The position numbers and the translations under genes were made by a program. From positions 62,001 to 126,000 of the forward strand of contig NZ_JAYGJO010000003.1 of the NCBI RefSeq assembly GCF_035013185.1: a stretch of 64,000 nucleotides of DNA, in the 5' to 3' direction. The notes beneath the pieces were generated by a model. That model worked only from the letters and a program-made list of their open reading frames with translations, did not search any database and was not told the DNA's origin. Positions within the stretch are counted from its first letter, which is position 1, and each line of letters begins with the position of its first letter. Positions 51,560 through 61,908 of this stretch are shown here, piece after piece. The stretch comes from Acerihabitans sp035013185. GTDB lineage: Bacteria > Pseudomonadota > Gammaproteobacteria > Enterobacterales > Enterobacteriaceae.

Positions 51560-54112
51560 TTAGCGACATAACGCATTGGCCATGCGAATGGATGTGGTTG
51601 AGGATGACTCGGTAGGCAGGGTATAGGTGGCTTCACACCGCTGGTCGGTGCCCGGCCCCCAGACTACCTTTACTCGGCCTTGTTCCGGCATGCCGCTCAG
51701 GTAGACCTGGCCTTCAGCATCAGCAATGCCGCTGTTGACACTTTCTCCGGCGGGCTGTATTTGGGTCACTTGAGCGCCAAACGGCACCGGCTGACCTTGG
51801 TGCGTTATCGTCAGTAGCACCCGGCTGCCGACGCGGGTTTTGAACTCAGCCAGCGCCAGCGCCCCTTGGGTGGGGATCACGGTTTGCGTATTAATGTCAA
51901 TGTCCACATCATCGCCCAAGGTCGAGGTATCCAGCGCGATGCGGTTGCTGCGATAGGTCGAGGCATAAGGCACCACCGCATAACCCCGCCAATCGGTGTG
52001 CACCCCGGTAGTATTTTGTACCCGCACGCCGGTGGCTCCCGGGGCGCGCACCAGTGCCAGGGTATCCCCCAGCGATTGTGCTAGCGTGACCCCATAAGGG
52101 TGCGCCACCACGCCGCCCTGCACGCCATAGTTTACCTGCTGGTTATGTTGGCTGTAGTTATACCCTGCGTTGAGCCTGCCGCTGCTCCCCTGGTAAGACG
52201 CCGAGGCATTACCGCTGGCGCCGGTACCTTGGTTGCCGTAGCTCTGCTGCACATTGTAGTTAAGGTTATTGTCCGCCAGCGCGGTGCCATTGATGCCCGC
52301 TTGCTGATTCATCGCCCCGTGGTTATCACTGGTGACGCTGTAGGTTGCCCAGCTGTTAGGTAGCCATTTACTGAGCGGGATCTGTACGCTGAACGCAAAC
52401 TGCTGATCAGTAGCATCCGGCCCCGGACTTTGGTTATAGGTGTAGTTCAGGTTATAGTTGATGCCGGCATAACTCAGACTGTAACCGGTGCTGAGGCTGC
52501 GTTCATAACCGCTTTTCTGCCAATAGTCCTGTTGATAACCCGCCACATACAGGCTGCCCGCGTTGCCCATTGACTGGCTGATATTCACCTGGAATTTGCT
52601 GCGTTTGTTGTAGCGCCGCCGCCAGGAATCGGACGCCTGAATGTCCATGTTGTTGGCATCGCTGAAATCATAAAATCCGCTCGTGGAATAACGATAGCCG
52701 GCCAGGGTAAACGAGGTGCCGGAGTCAGTGATCACTTTGGCGTATTGGAAACGATACGATTGGCCATTATGGCGCTCATCGCTGCCGTACAACGTGGTGC
52801 TGGCCTGGGTTACATCAAACGAGGCGGAGCCCAGTTCGCCAAATCCGTGGCCCACCCCCAGTAACAAGGACTGATAATTTCCAGCGCCTATCGAACCGCC
52901 ATAGAGCGAGGTATCTCTGGGTAAACCATAAATCAGACTGCCTTGGAAAAAATTCGGGTGGTGCCCGTCGCGATAAGTTGATCGGTATTGTCCGGCGCTG
53001 GCGGCGTATTTCAACTGGCCCTCGCGCTGCATGATGGGCACCGCTGAGAACGGCTGGGTAAAGCTGCGCTCAGTACCGTTAGCTTCCCTTATTGTCACGG
53101 TCAGGTTGCCGCTGGCGGCGGTGGGAAACAGATCGGTTATCGCAAAGGGGCCGGGCGCTACATAGGTTTGATAAATAATGGAACCATTCTGACGTACGGT
53201 CACCTGGGCATTACTTTGTGCAATGCCGCGCACTACCGGGGCAAAACCGCGCAGGCTATCGGGCAGCATATTGTCATCGGAGGCCAACTGCGCGCCGCGA
53301 AACGAGATGCTGTCGAATATCGTCCCCGGCGTATAGGCGTCCCCGGCGGTAAACTGCCCTTTTAACGACTGCACATCGTGCTGGACATAGGTGTTAATGC
53401 TGTCCCAGTGGGCACCGTCCTGACTGCTGTTACTGTAAGCGGAATAGTTGCGTAACCGCCAGCCGCCGAGATTGGCTCCGCTGCGCAGGTTGAGATAATG
53501 ATTGTCGCTGCTGCCTGCTGGGTTATCGTACCAGGTCGTGGATCCGGAATAGGCATAACTCAGCATCAAGGCAGGCAAACCCTGGTCCCATTGCGCCGGA
53601 TCGACATAGCCGCGCGCCTGGGCATCCAACGCGGCCTGGGGCACACTCAAATCGAGTCGCAACTGCTGAAAGTTCAATTTGCTGCCGGCGTCGGGAATGT
53701 ACTGGCCCAGCACGGTAATGGGCTGATCGTCCGGCCGATCCCGCAAGGCTGGAAAGGCGGCGCGCTTGACCCCATAGTCGGCCAACTGCCGGGCGGTCAG
53801 TTCGGGCTGTAGCCCCGCCGTCGATGCGACAAAAGTGACGTCGCGGGTATCCACCCGGTTGCCATTGAGATAAATATCAACGCGATAGACTCCCGGCAAC
53901 TGGCCGCCAGCGTCGGCGAACGGGCTGAGATCAATGGATTGCGTTGGTGTCCCCTTGAGTGTCAGCGCGTTGGGATTAAAATAATCCTGTGCCGACAGCG
54001 GCGACGCGAAAATCAATGATGAAACGGTCAAGGCCGGCAGAAGGGGCGGTTTGTACCACCGGTTAATCACTAACGGTGACCTATCGGTCGGCTGGGATCG
54101 TTGTTTTATCAT
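51560..54112 (-). CDS. fimbrial outer-membrane usher (FimD/PapC family)
   Basis: The 850-residue usher forms the outer-membrane pore and platform for fimbrial assembly. ATG 54112 gives a signal peptide (PALTVSSLIFASPLSAQ, cleaved before DYFN). The N-terminal periplasmic domain (FNPNALTL), the 24-strand barrel region, the plug (TFVAPGPFAITDLFPTAASGNLTV) and the C-terminal two domains ending in CEATYTLPTESSSTTSIRMANALC are all recognisable. It overlaps or abuts both neighbours in the operon. Confidence 0.95.
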   Translation of the reverse strand: MIKQRSQPTDRSPLVINRWYKPPLLPALTVSSLIFASPLSAQDYFNPNALTLKGTPTQSIDLSPFADAGGQLPGVYRVDIYLNGNRVDTRDVTFVASTAGLQPELTARQLADYGVKRAAFPALRDRPDDQPITVLGQYIPDAGSKLNFQQLRLDLSVPQAALDAQARGYVDPAQWDQGLPALMLSYAYSGSTTWYDNPAGSSDNHYLNLRSGANLGGWRLRNYSAYSNSSQDGAHWDSINTYVQHDVQSLKGQFTAGDAYTPGTIFDSISFRGAQLASDDNMLPDSLRGFAPVVRGIAQSNAQVTVRQNGSIIYQTYVAPGPFAITDLFPTAASGNLTVTIREANGTERSFTQPFSAVPIMQREGQLKYAASAGQYRSTYRDGHHPNFFQGSLIYGLPRDTSLYGGSIGAGNYQSLLLGVGHGFGELGSASFDVTQASTTLYGSDERHNGQSYRFQYAKVITDSGTSFTLAGYRYSTSGFYDFSDANNMDIQASDSWRRRYNKRSKFQVNISQSMGNAGSLYVAGYQQDYWQKSGYERSLSTGYSLSYAGINYNLNYTYNQSPGPDATDQQFAFSVQIPLSKWLPNSWATYSVTSDNHGAMNQQAGINGTALADNNLNYNVQQSYGNQGTGASGNASASYQGSSGRLNAGYNYSQHNQQVNYGVQGGVVAHPYGVTLAQSLGDTLALVRAPGATGVRVQNTTGVHTDWRGYAVVPYASTYRSNRIALDTSTLGDDVDIDINTQTVIPTQGALALAEFKTRVGSRVLLTITHQGQPVPFGAQVTQIQPAGESVNSGIADAEGQVYLSGMPEQGRVKVVWGPGTDQRCEATYTLPTESSSTTSIRMANALCR

Positions 54113-54158
54113 CTTCGTTCTCTCAACCTGAACCGGGTAAATCACGCGTCCATGGTGA

Positions 54159-54839
54159 TTACAACGGCACACTTGCCGGCGCGGACGTGCCGCCAAAATC
54201 ATTGATCGCCCGCCAGCTCACATTCCCGCGCGCGCCGGTGGGCAAAGGCCAGCGTAATGTGCCCAGGGGGGCAATCATGCCGGGATGCTTAATCTCCTGG
54301 CCCCCCACACGTAAACTGGCAAAGGATATGTAGAACGGACTGGGATTGCGGGCGATGAGCTCCCCTCCCTGGCGGGAAAACGTTAGCGTTTGGTACGCCA
54401 GTGTGGCGTTACCGGCCAGATTTTTTGGGCGATAGAACAGCTTGATCCGGGTATTGACGCTGATCAGCAGTTGATTAGTGGCGTTTTTGTCCGTGGCGGG
54501 AATGGATTTGATATTCAACCAAAATACGGATTCTCGGTCTTCGGGCAGGTGACCGCCGGCGCGCACAATACGCAGCACATTTTCCTGTTCCGTATCCAAT
54601 CGGAACAACGGCGGGGTGATAATAAACGGGACCCGTGTTGTGTCCCCCTCCTGCGGATTATCAATCCAGGACTGGATAAGAAAGGGGCGTGAACGGTCCG
54701 GATTACTGACCGAAATTGAGGCTTCTTTTTTACCGGCATCATACACCACCCGGGTTGCGCCCACGACCACGCCGGCGTCAGCCACACCGGCCCAGGCCAG
54801 TCCGGCCAACGCGCAGAGTGTTTTTAACCACAAATTCAT
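54159..54839 (-). CDS. fimbrial periplasmic chaperone (FimC/PapD family)
   Basis: A periplasmic immunoglobulin-fold chaperone that carries pilins to the usher. From ATG 54839 (behind GAGGG) the product is about 226 residues with a signal peptide ending VADA. The family motifs are ATRVVYDAGKKEASISVSN, FLIQSWIDN, PPLFRLDTEQENVLRIV (donor-strand edge) and IKLFYRPKNL. Second gene of the operon, between pilin and usher. Confidence 0.95.
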   Translation of the reverse strand: MNLWLKTLCALAGLAWAGVADAGVVVGATRVVYDAGKKEASISVSNPDRSRPFLIQSWIDNPQEGDTTRVPFIITPPLFRLDTEQENVLRIVRAGGHLPEDRESVFWLNIKSIPATDKNATNQLLISVNTRIKLFYRPKNLAGNATLAYQTLTFSRQGGELIARNPSPFYISFASLRVGGQEIKHPGMIAPLGTLRWPLPTGARGNVSWRAINDFGGTSAPASVPL

Positions 54840-54950
54840 CGCCATCCCTCGCAGGTCCATTTATCTAATAGGTTTGACCGGTGGGCTGTTGTGCTGCCAT
54901 ACCGCCCGGGTGACCGCTGTCGATGCCACTCCAGCAAGCTAAGGGGGCGA

Positions 54951-55478
54951 TCAGTTGTAGATGACGGTAAAATTGGCTGTGGCGGTATAAGCACCCTCCA
55001 CGATGGTCGCTGCGGTGGAGACCAGTTTGGCCACAAAGTTCAGCGTTGCGCCAGCGATAGGCACATCTCGGGGTGCGGAGTCGACCCCGAGATTGATGGC
55101 CGTGCTGCCGTCAGACTCGAACAACGCAATGCCAAAACCACTGGCCACCGAGCCGGAATCCAACGCCAGGAGTGTCGGATTGCCCGCATCGGCACTGCCG
55201 GAAAAACGGATGCTAATATTGGTCGGCGCGGTAGGACAATCGTCTATGACGATAGCCACGGGGGTTGGCAGTGCCGTCGCGCCAATACCTGCGGTGAGTC
55301 CGACATTACTGATGTTCCCCATACTAATAGTCTGGGTCGTGGAGGCGGTCGCAACAGTACAGGCGGCGGTCAGGATGGTGCCGGTAAAGGTAATAGTGCC
55401 GGTATCGGCGGCCGTGGCCTGGCCGCAAGCCATAATGCCGGCGATGGCTAATGCAGGAAGGGTTAATTTAATGGTCAT
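54951..55478 (-). CDS. major fimbrial subunit (FimA-like pilin)
   Basis: A 175-residue type 1-like pilin. The signal peptide is TIKLTLPALAIAGIMACGQATA; the mature protein starts ADTGTITFTGTILTAACTV, with the donor strand at the N-terminus, a disulphide pair (AACTV and DDCPTAP) and the penultimate Tyr motif ANFTVIYN at the C-terminus. It is the first gene of a four-gene pilin-chaperone-usher-adhesin operon. Confidence 0.94.
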   Translation of the reverse strand: MTIKLTLPALAIAGIMACGQATAADTGTITFTGTILTAACTVATASTTQTISMGNISNVGLTAGIGATALPTPVAIVIDDCPTAPTNISIRFSGSADAGNPTLLALDSGSVASGFGIALFESDGSTAINLGVDSAPRDVPIAGATLNFVAKLVSTAATIVEGAYTATANFTVIYN

Positions 55479-56257
55479 AATAATGCCCCTGGTTCAGTTA
55501 CATGGTCTGTTGATGGTTCAGTTCACGCGGCTTGATAAATAAAATCGGGTTTCATCGCATCGAATTATCATTACGCAATGGCTGTTATGTTGGTGACGTG
55601 CTAAAAACGGTTAAGGGTGAAAAATAACACCACCTGGCTATTTTTTGAGACAATTAAGCATGATGATTGAGTAAATACGCTATTAGGTAACTGACTGTAA
55701 ATAGATGAAAGTTTATTTTTTTTAAAAAAATATAAAATTTTAGATAAATTATTTTTTTTAGTTTATTATTTCATTCATATGAATATTATCGATGTAATCT
55801 GTTGTTTTTTAGTGTTCGAGATAATATGAATAAATATAAGTAATTAATGTTAATGCTCTTTAATGACAAAATAAAGGCGATAACTCAATCTACGATTAAC
55901 TATGTTGTGATCCTATTTTAGTTTGCCAGCATGAAACCGAATACTTAATCGCATAACATTATCTCGTTAGTACCAATAAATGTGAGCTAACATCAATAAA
56001 TAACCAGGGTAATGACATTAACCAGCGCAAATAACATTCACTCAGCATCGGGCGCCAGATGGCAATAGGTAATAAAATTTATGTTTGGGCAGAATACGGC
56101 GTTTCTCATTGATATAAATTAATTATCAATTCTCGCGGATGTGACCTGTGGCGGGATGTGTTTGCGCGATGAGATGGCGGCGGTGAACGCCACCACCGTC
56201 ATCTGATGCTGCCCCACGCTCAGAACCAGCGCGCGGCGGCAGTCGTACGCACTGGCT
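55479..56257. other. A+T-rich promoter region of the fimbrial operon
   Basis: About 780 bases without a convincing gene. From 55660 to 55980 the sequence is very A+T-rich with A- and T-tracts, as is usual for H-NS-silenced promoters. I looked for an invertible fim-switch type element flanked by inverted repeats and saw none. A hairpin-like dyad at 56173-56213 could end the kinase transcript. Confidence 0.5.
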
Positions 56258-57109
56258 TCAAATATCGCGTTCTTTCAGCGCCCGCTGACGATCATAATAT
56301 TCATTTTCAGCGGCAATGATTTCATCGAGCAGTGAGTCTACATCGGCTTTTTGTGTATCTTCGGCGAAGTGCCCGGTCAGAATGGTTTCCGGCGTCAGTT
56401 TACCTTCTTCATACAATGCCCAGATTTCTTTTGCATAATGGGTTTTCAGCAATTGCGGCGCGAAGCGGCCATAGTATTCGGTCATATTGCCCACATCACG
56501 CTCGAACATCGATTCGGCATGATTGTTCGCCGAGGCATCGACGGCCTGGGGCAGGTCGATAATAACTGGCCCGTTGGCATCCATCAGCACGTTAAATTCT
56601 GATAAATCCCCATGCACGATACCCACACACAGCATGCGCACAATATTGCGGATCATGGTATCGAAATCGGCCACCGCTTCTGCTTCGCTCAGCGTCACAT
56701 CGCTCAGACGCGGTGCAACCACGCCGTCGGCGTCGGTGATAAGCTCCATCAACAGCACGCCATCCAGACAAATATACGGTTGAGGTACCCGTACACCGGC
56801 ATTTGCCAGGCGAAATAGCGCATTGACTTCCGATGTCTGCCACGACTCTTCTTGCTGTTTCCGGCCGAACTTTGAGCCTTTTTGCATCGCACGGGTGTTA
56901 CGGCTGTTACGGACTTTACGACCTTCCTGATACTGCACAGCCTGCTTGAAGCTGCGTTGGGTCGCTTCTTTGTAAACCTTGGCACAACGGATCTCTTCAC
57001 CGCATAACACAGTGTAAACGTCGGCTTCTTTGCCACTTTTCAGTCGACGGACCACATCGTCTATCAGGCCGTCATCCACGAGGGGTTGGATTCTATTTGG
57101 AATTTTCAT
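56258..57109 (-). CDS. RIO1-type serine/threonine kinase
   Basis: A 283-residue bacterial RIO-family kinase. Lys-containing region LKSGKEADVYTVLCGEEIRCAKVYK, catalytic loop VHGDLSEFNVLMD and the metal loop VIIDLPQAVD are intact, so it should be active. Archaeal and eukaryotic RIO1 act in ribosome maturation; bacterial members are poorly studied. It is monocistronic in an intergenic-rich region. Confidence 0.9.
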   Translation of the reverse strand: MKIPNRIQPLVDDGLIDDVVRRLKSGKEADVYTVLCGEEIRCAKVYKEATQRSFKQAVQYQEGRKVRNSRNTRAMQKGSKFGRKQQEESWQTSEVNALFRLANAGVRVPQPYICLDGVLLMELITDADGVVAPRLSDVTLSEAEAVADFDTMIRNIVRMLCVGIVHGDLSEFNVLMDANGPVIIDLPQAVDASANNHAESMFERDVGNMTEYYGRFAPQLLKTHYAKEIWALYEEGKLTPETILTGHFAEDTQKADVDSLLDEIIAAENEYYDRQRALKERDI

Positions 57110-57848
57110 GCAGCCTTGTACCTTATTTCAGCGCATGAAGGAATGGCCTGCGCAATATTTTTGCGGGACAGGAATTATCTTGTAGCACTGAGTAGTCGCA
57201 TTATCGGTTATCTTGCGTATGCCCGGGGTGAAACCATTATGCCACAATATTCATGGAAGCTGGGCGTTATGCGTGGTTTATTCGGTGATAATCAAGACAG
57301 TTACTCTATTCACTGGGTCGAATTGTCACCGCGATGCAGTGCAGATAGACAGTAAGATACCGCCAATCCAGTGTCAACAACGGCCTAAATGTCTTTGGGT
57401 GCACACACTCATGTTTAGGCGATATCGTCAGGTTTTCACTGACAAGAACATGTCCTGACGCCACACCTCCGGGATGCGCGCAAAGGCCATATTCACCCGC
57501 GTGATCCGAGCCTAGGGTGAGAGTGTGTGGAACGGGTTGTGTGATGTCATGATCTTGGCGAGCAGCGTATGCCCCTAATGGATGAACATGGCGTTGATAC
57601 ATCAGTTCCTTTTGTTGGTACCGCCCGTCCTGCATAACCGGGGTATCATTCATATAATGGAATCTATTGATGAGAGTTTTTCATTTATATAGGCGCATTT
57701 GCTATTTTTAAATGAAATTAATTGAATTGGATGTAAAAAAAATTTAAAAAACTTGTTAATTTTTTTAAAAGTAGATAAATTGTTAACGTAATGTTTTATT
57801 TAACACCTATGTGGATATTATTTTTTACATTGATTGAAAAAGACTACT
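57110..57848. other. stretch without a recognisable gene before the satellite array
   Basis: Short open frames on both strands (57086-57355 + and 57306-57653 -) carry no recognisable motif and are unlikely to be genes. From 57660 the DNA is strongly A+T-rich. Confidence 0.5.
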
Positions 57849-57849
57849 C

Positions 57850-58226
57850 ATATTCATTAATTTTCCTTAAGTCAGTGCGGGGAATATAACATTTTTTATT
57901 TTACTTAAGTCTGTAAAGGACATTTCGACGTCATTGATTTTCAGCAATCTATGTGGGGTATGCAACGTCATTGATTTTTAGCAATCTATGTGGGGTATGC
58001 AACATCATTGATTTTCAGCAATCTATGTGGGGTATGCAACGTCATTGATTTTCAACAGTCTATGTGGGTAATGCAACGTCATTGATTTTCAGAAGTCTAT
58101 GCGGGCAATGCAACATCATTTATTTGCCATAAGTTAATATGGAGAATATAACGTCATTCATTTGCCTTAAGTTAAGGTAGGTAATTGAATGGCATTCATT
58201 CTCATTACATTAACCTGGGGGATAAA
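57850..58226 (+). repeat. 37-bp satellite-like tandem array
   Basis: A unit ACGTCATTGATTTTCAGCAA followed by TCTATGTGGGGTATGCA recurs with starts at 57928, 57965, 58002, 58039, 58076 and 58113, always 37 bp apart, then 58151 and 58189 (38 bp). Worn copies extend to the left to about 57850. The middle copies are nearly identical and the ends diverged, as in arrays made by unequal exchange. It ends 52 bases before the chemoreceptor start. No spacers, so not CRISPR. Confidence 0.92.
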
Positions 58227-58277
58227 TAGATGACAAACAAACTATATTGGTGATTTTTTAAATAGGCAGGGGAAATA

Positions 58278-59828
58278 ATGAAAAGCTGGACTGTTAAAAA
58301 TAAAATAATCTTTATTCTGGCAAGTATTATTGTTTTTTGTATGTTGCTGACGAGTTTTTTACTCAATAATCAAAGATTAAGTGATTATAAAATAAAAGAA
58401 TTATACGATACGGATTACCATGCGGCCTCCGATTTGGCGGTGATCGATGGATTACTCACTCGTTCAGATATTAATATATACCGGATGATGTCTACAAAAG
58501 ATCCGGTTGCAGTTCAGGGTTGGAAAAAAGAAAATGAAGAAAATTTTACCCGAGTTAGCCAATTAATTGCCAAATTCAAAAATCACAGTTATGGTTATGG
58601 CGAAGCCTTAACCAATATAAATGACCTTGATCAATCCTACTTGTCGATGCATGACGCAATGCTGGCCACGGTGACTGCAATTGAGTCAGACAATGTAAAA
58701 CAGGCTGCTGAGATCATTCAAACTCAAGCCAAACCTTCCGCTGAGCGGGTTTTTTCTCAATTGGAGACCATAAAGAACCGGTTAAATGACCTCGCTAAAA
58801 AAAGCGTAGATAGTGAATTATCTTCCAGTAAGTTGTCTTTATTAACCTCAGTCGTTATCGCGCTGTTTGTGATGATATATGCTTTGATCACTGGTGTTTA
58901 TTTGACGCGAGGCATTCTTCGTCAGTTGGGTGGAGAACCTACGGTTGCTGCGGATGCCGTAAACGCTATGGCGGGTGGAGAGCTCAATAGAATTATTCAT
59001 CTAAATCCCAATGACTCTACTAGCCTATTGGCTCAGTTAAAGAACATGCAGTCTGCGCTTTCATCGTTGGTCAAAAATGTACGCAGTAATGCTGAAAATG
59101 TGGCTACGGCAAGTGCTGAAATATCGTTAGGGACGGATGACCTCAGCCAGCGTACTGAAGAGCAGGCCAGCGCGCTGCAACAGACATCCGCAACGATGGA
59201 AGAGTTGACATCAACGGTCACCAATAACGCTGAAAATGCACAGCAGGCTAATACCCTGGCCCACAGTACCTTAAATCTTGCCGAGGAAGGGGGAAAATTG
59301 GTTGAGGATGTCATTCTTTGCATGCAGGGGATCAGTGGCAGTTCCAAAAGAATAGCAGAGATTATATCTGTCATTGATGGTATTGCATTCCAGACCAATA
59401 TACTGGCGTTAAACGCAGCGGTAGAAGCCGCGCGCGCCGGCGAGCAGGGTAGGGGGTTTGCCGTCGTGGCTACCGAAGTCAGGAGTCTTGCCCAGCGAAG
59501 TGCTGGTGCCGCCAAAGAAATACATAAATTGATCACGACAAGTGTCAGTCAGGTGACCGATGGTGCGGGGCTGGTAGATAAAACGGGCGATATGATGACC
59601 AATATTGTCAATGCCATTAAGCAGGTTTCACAGATCGTAAATGAAATTAGTGCCGCGAGTGTGGAGCAACGCAATGGCATTGCCGAAGTGGGTAAGGCCA
59701 TCAGTCAAATGGATCAGGTCACTCAACAGAACGCCGCGCTGGTTGAAGAAAGTGCTGCCGCATCGGAAAGCTTAAAGGAACAGGCAAGTAGCCTGGTTAA
59801 AACGGTCGACGTGTTTATCCTGGCATAA
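58278..59828 (+). CDS. methyl-accepting chemotaxis protein (Tar/Tsr-like)
   Basis: A 516-residue chemoreceptor with membrane segments near residues 9-28 and 190-212, a 4-helix-bundle periplasmic sensor (about 160 residues), a HAMP domain near ILRQLGGEPTVAADAVNAMAGGEL and a full signalling domain (DGIAFQTNILALNAAVEAARAGEQGRGFAVVATEVRSLAQRSAGAAKEI). It ends VFILA with no NWETF-type tail, so it would depend on other receptors for CheR. ATG 58278 follows a GGGGAAA ribosome-binding site. The ligand is unknown. Confidence 0.94.
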   Translation: MKSWTVKNKIIFILASIIVFCMLLTSFLLNNQRLSDYKIKELYDTDYHAASDLAVIDGLLTRSDINIYRMMSTKDPVAVQGWKKENEENFTRVSQLIAKFKNHSYGYGEALTNINDLDQSYLSMHDAMLATVTAIESDNVKQAAEIIQTQAKPSAERVFSQLETIKNRLNDLAKKSVDSELSSSKLSLLTSVVIALFVMIYALITGVYLTRGILRQLGGEPTVAADAVNAMAGGELNRIIHLNPNDSTSLLAQLKNMQSALSSLVKNVRSNAENVATASAEISLGTDDLSQRTEEQASALQQTSATMEELTSTVTNNAENAQQANTLAHSTLNLAEEGGKLVEDVILCMQGISGSSKRIAEIISVIDGIAFQTNILALNAAVEAARAGEQGRGFAVVATEVRSLAQRSAGAAKEIHKLITTSVSQVTDGAGLVDKTGDMMTNIVNAIKQVSQIVNEISAASVEQRNGIAEVGKAISQMDQVTQQNAALVEESAAASESLKEQASSLVKTVDVFILA

Positions 59829-60005
59829 ACGGGGCTGTTCTTGAAACGATCGCTGCGTGCTGTGCTTAACGAGGGTCATTCAGGGAGGATAAGATGGTGC
59901 AGCACGCGTTTTTACACCGATTTTTTTTCGTGCTCATCAGTGGGCAGTGCCATGTCTGAACCATGGTCGCCTATTGGTTAGTCGAGGTCGTATTATCGAC
60001 GTTTA

Positions 60006-61058
60006 TCACTGATTCAACGAATGGGGGTGACGCCAGTGTAATTGCGCAGGTAAATAACGCTGGTTCCGTTCCGGTTGCTGTTCGTTGATCAAAGCAATCA
60101 TCATCTCAAAACAATGAATCGCCAGTTCGTGGCAATCTTGTGCGACGGTGTCGATTTTTACTGATAGCGAATCATACAGATAATGATCATCGAAGCTACA
60201 TAGATGGATGTCGCTTTCCAGTAGCTTGTGCTGACTCATATAGCGCAAAACTCCTTCCATGAGGCCACAAGACGCGACGTAAAGCGCTTTTGGCGGGCGG
60301 CCCAGGCTGGCGCATAAATTGGCAAACATCTCATAACCGGAACTCGGATGATAATTTCCGTACATGACCCATTCTGGGTTTAGGCTCACCCCGGCGCGTT
60401 CCAGACCAAGCTTGTAGCCGCTCAGTCGATCGCGAGTCGGCGAAATTCTCGGCTGACCGCCGATAAAGTAAAATTCATCTTGCTGATACCTGGCCACTCG
60501 TTCTACCAATGTGGCTGAGGATTCAATTGCTTCACTCGCCACCAGCGGCAACGTAGTGTCCTGCATATGGCGGTCAAACAGCACCACGGGTAATTGCCGG
60601 CTGATTTTTAGATATTCCATGTCATTAAGCAAACTGGACGCGACGATCAGGCCATCCACCCGCCGCTGGATCAGGTTGTTAACCACCATGGCCTCCTGGC
60701 TGGTATTTTCATCAGTACAGGCGATGAGTAATTGCATACCGTTTTCGCGGCACAAGGTTTCCAGTTCATTGGAGCACGCGGCAAAACCGTAGTTGGTCAT
60801 TTCGGGCACCACCAGCCCCAGCGTATAGCTGCGCGACATATTGAGAGAACGGGCGTGAATGCTCGGTTGATAATGCTGTTCAGCGGCAACGACGAGGACG
60901 CGATCCCGAGTGGCATCGGAGATGCGAAACGCTTTGCTGTGCCCGTTAAGCACTTGGCTCGCGGTGGATTTGGATACGCCGGCCAATTCTGCAATACCGT
61001 TGATTGTGACGCGTTTACTTTTTTTCACTGCGTCATATTCTGTTATCGGGATCGTCAT
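60006..61058 (-). CDS. scrR: sucrose-operon LacI-family repressor ScrR
   Basis: A 350-residue LacI/GalR regulator that binds scr operators when no fructose is present. Sequence agrees with enterobacterial ScrR throughout: HTH VTINGIAELAGVSKSTASQVLNG, HYQPSIHARSL, LGLVVPEMTNYGFAACSNELETLCRENGMQLLI, NYHPSSGYEMFANLCASLGRPPKAL. The N-terminus is about 14 residues longer than usual. It lies right after scrB (TAA-ATG), as in scrKYABR operons. Confidence 0.95.
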   Translation of the reverse strand: MTIPITEYDAVKKSKRVTINGIAELAGVSKSTASQVLNGHSKAFRISDATRDRVLVVAAEQHYQPSIHARSLNMSRSYTLGLVVPEMTNYGFAACSNELETLCRENGMQLLIACTDENTSQEAMVVNNLIQRRVDGLIVASSLLNDMEYLKISRQLPVVLFDRHMQDTTLPLVASEAIESSATLVERVARYQQDEFYFIGGQPRISPTRDRLSGYKLGLERAGVSLNPEWVMYGNYHPSSGYEMFANLCASLGRPPKALYVASCGLMEGVLRYMSQHKLLESDIHLCSFDDHYLYDSLSVKIDTVAQDCHELAIHCFEMMIALINEQQPERNQRYLPAQLHWRHPHSLNQ

Positions 61059-61908
61059 TTATTCTATCACGCAATCCGCCAACAACCAGCGACGCAGTGA
61101 AATGTGCTGATGTCCGCTAAAAATCAACTGTGCCGGTAGGGCAGGAAAATAACGTGAAGACATCACCGCTTCGCCCCGGTTGATGAAAATCTCCACGCTA
61201 GAGCTGTCGCATAGCAGCGTCAGGTGGCATAACTGGCCGTGCCAGAAGCGCTGCTCGGGCTCGCCACTGCGTCGATTGCGCCGCGTAAGCGTTAGCCACT
61301 CGCCGTCCCAGTGCAGCGACAGCGCACCGCCAAAATCGGCGTTGAACGGGCTATTTGTCTCAATCTCAATTTCAGCGCGGGTCATATCCCACACTGGCGC
61401 ATCCTGCACATGACCTTGCCAGGCCTGCTCTGCCGTGCGCAGTTGTTGCAACTCGCGGGTCGGATGTTGGTGAAGTTTTCCAGCATGGAGCGTCAGCTCA
61501 CGCACACAGGTCATGGTATGGATCCATCCATGAGCCAATGTTGGCTGATAAAACTCGTCGCCATCAGGAATACCCATCCAGCCGATCAGCAAACGACGAC
61601 CATCCTCACTGAGGGTGGTTTGTGGCGCATAAAATTCAAACCCCAAATCCAGTTCGTGGAAATCGCCATGTGGGAAATGGCCTTGAACATAATCTAACTG
61701 CCCGACAAAATAACCTGACTGAAAAGTATTACGGTAATGGTGAGGTTGCGTCGGGAGTCCTTGCGGACAGCAAAGCAGTATCTCGCTGTTTCCCAGTCGA
61801 AACATATCTGGGCATTCCCACATATACCCGAAGCTGTTCAACCCGTTCAGTCCCGATCCGGCGGTAGCGCCAAGAGACTGCCATGTCAGCAAATCCGCAG
61901 AGTGCAGC
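61059..61908 (-). pseudogene. scrB: scrB fragment: C-terminal part of sucrose-6-phosphate hydrolase
   Basis: The reading frame covers only the C-terminal ~283 residues of ScrB, from KLHSADLLTWQSLG (about residue 190 of the intact protein) to HQHISLRRWLLADCVIE. The GH32 motifs RDPKVW and WMNDPNG lie in the missing N-terminal half, so the catalytic Asp and binding residues are absent and the enzyme cannot work. The frame continues by chance past the junction into sequence of the opposite strand. The truncation ends abruptly where sequence of scrK begins. Confidence 0.9.

Noticed and set aside
55479..55980. Invertible promoter element (fimS type) for the fimbrial operon
   Set aside because: No flanking inverted repeat of the fim-switch type and no recombinase gene were seen within the window.
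57086..57653. Short genes at 57086-57355 (+) and 57306-57653 (-)
   Set aside because: No ribosome-binding site, no known motif and mutual overlap; likely non-coding remnants.
57850..58226. Possible CRISPR array
   Set aside because: The repeats are directly head to tail with no unique spacers and no cas genes near by.
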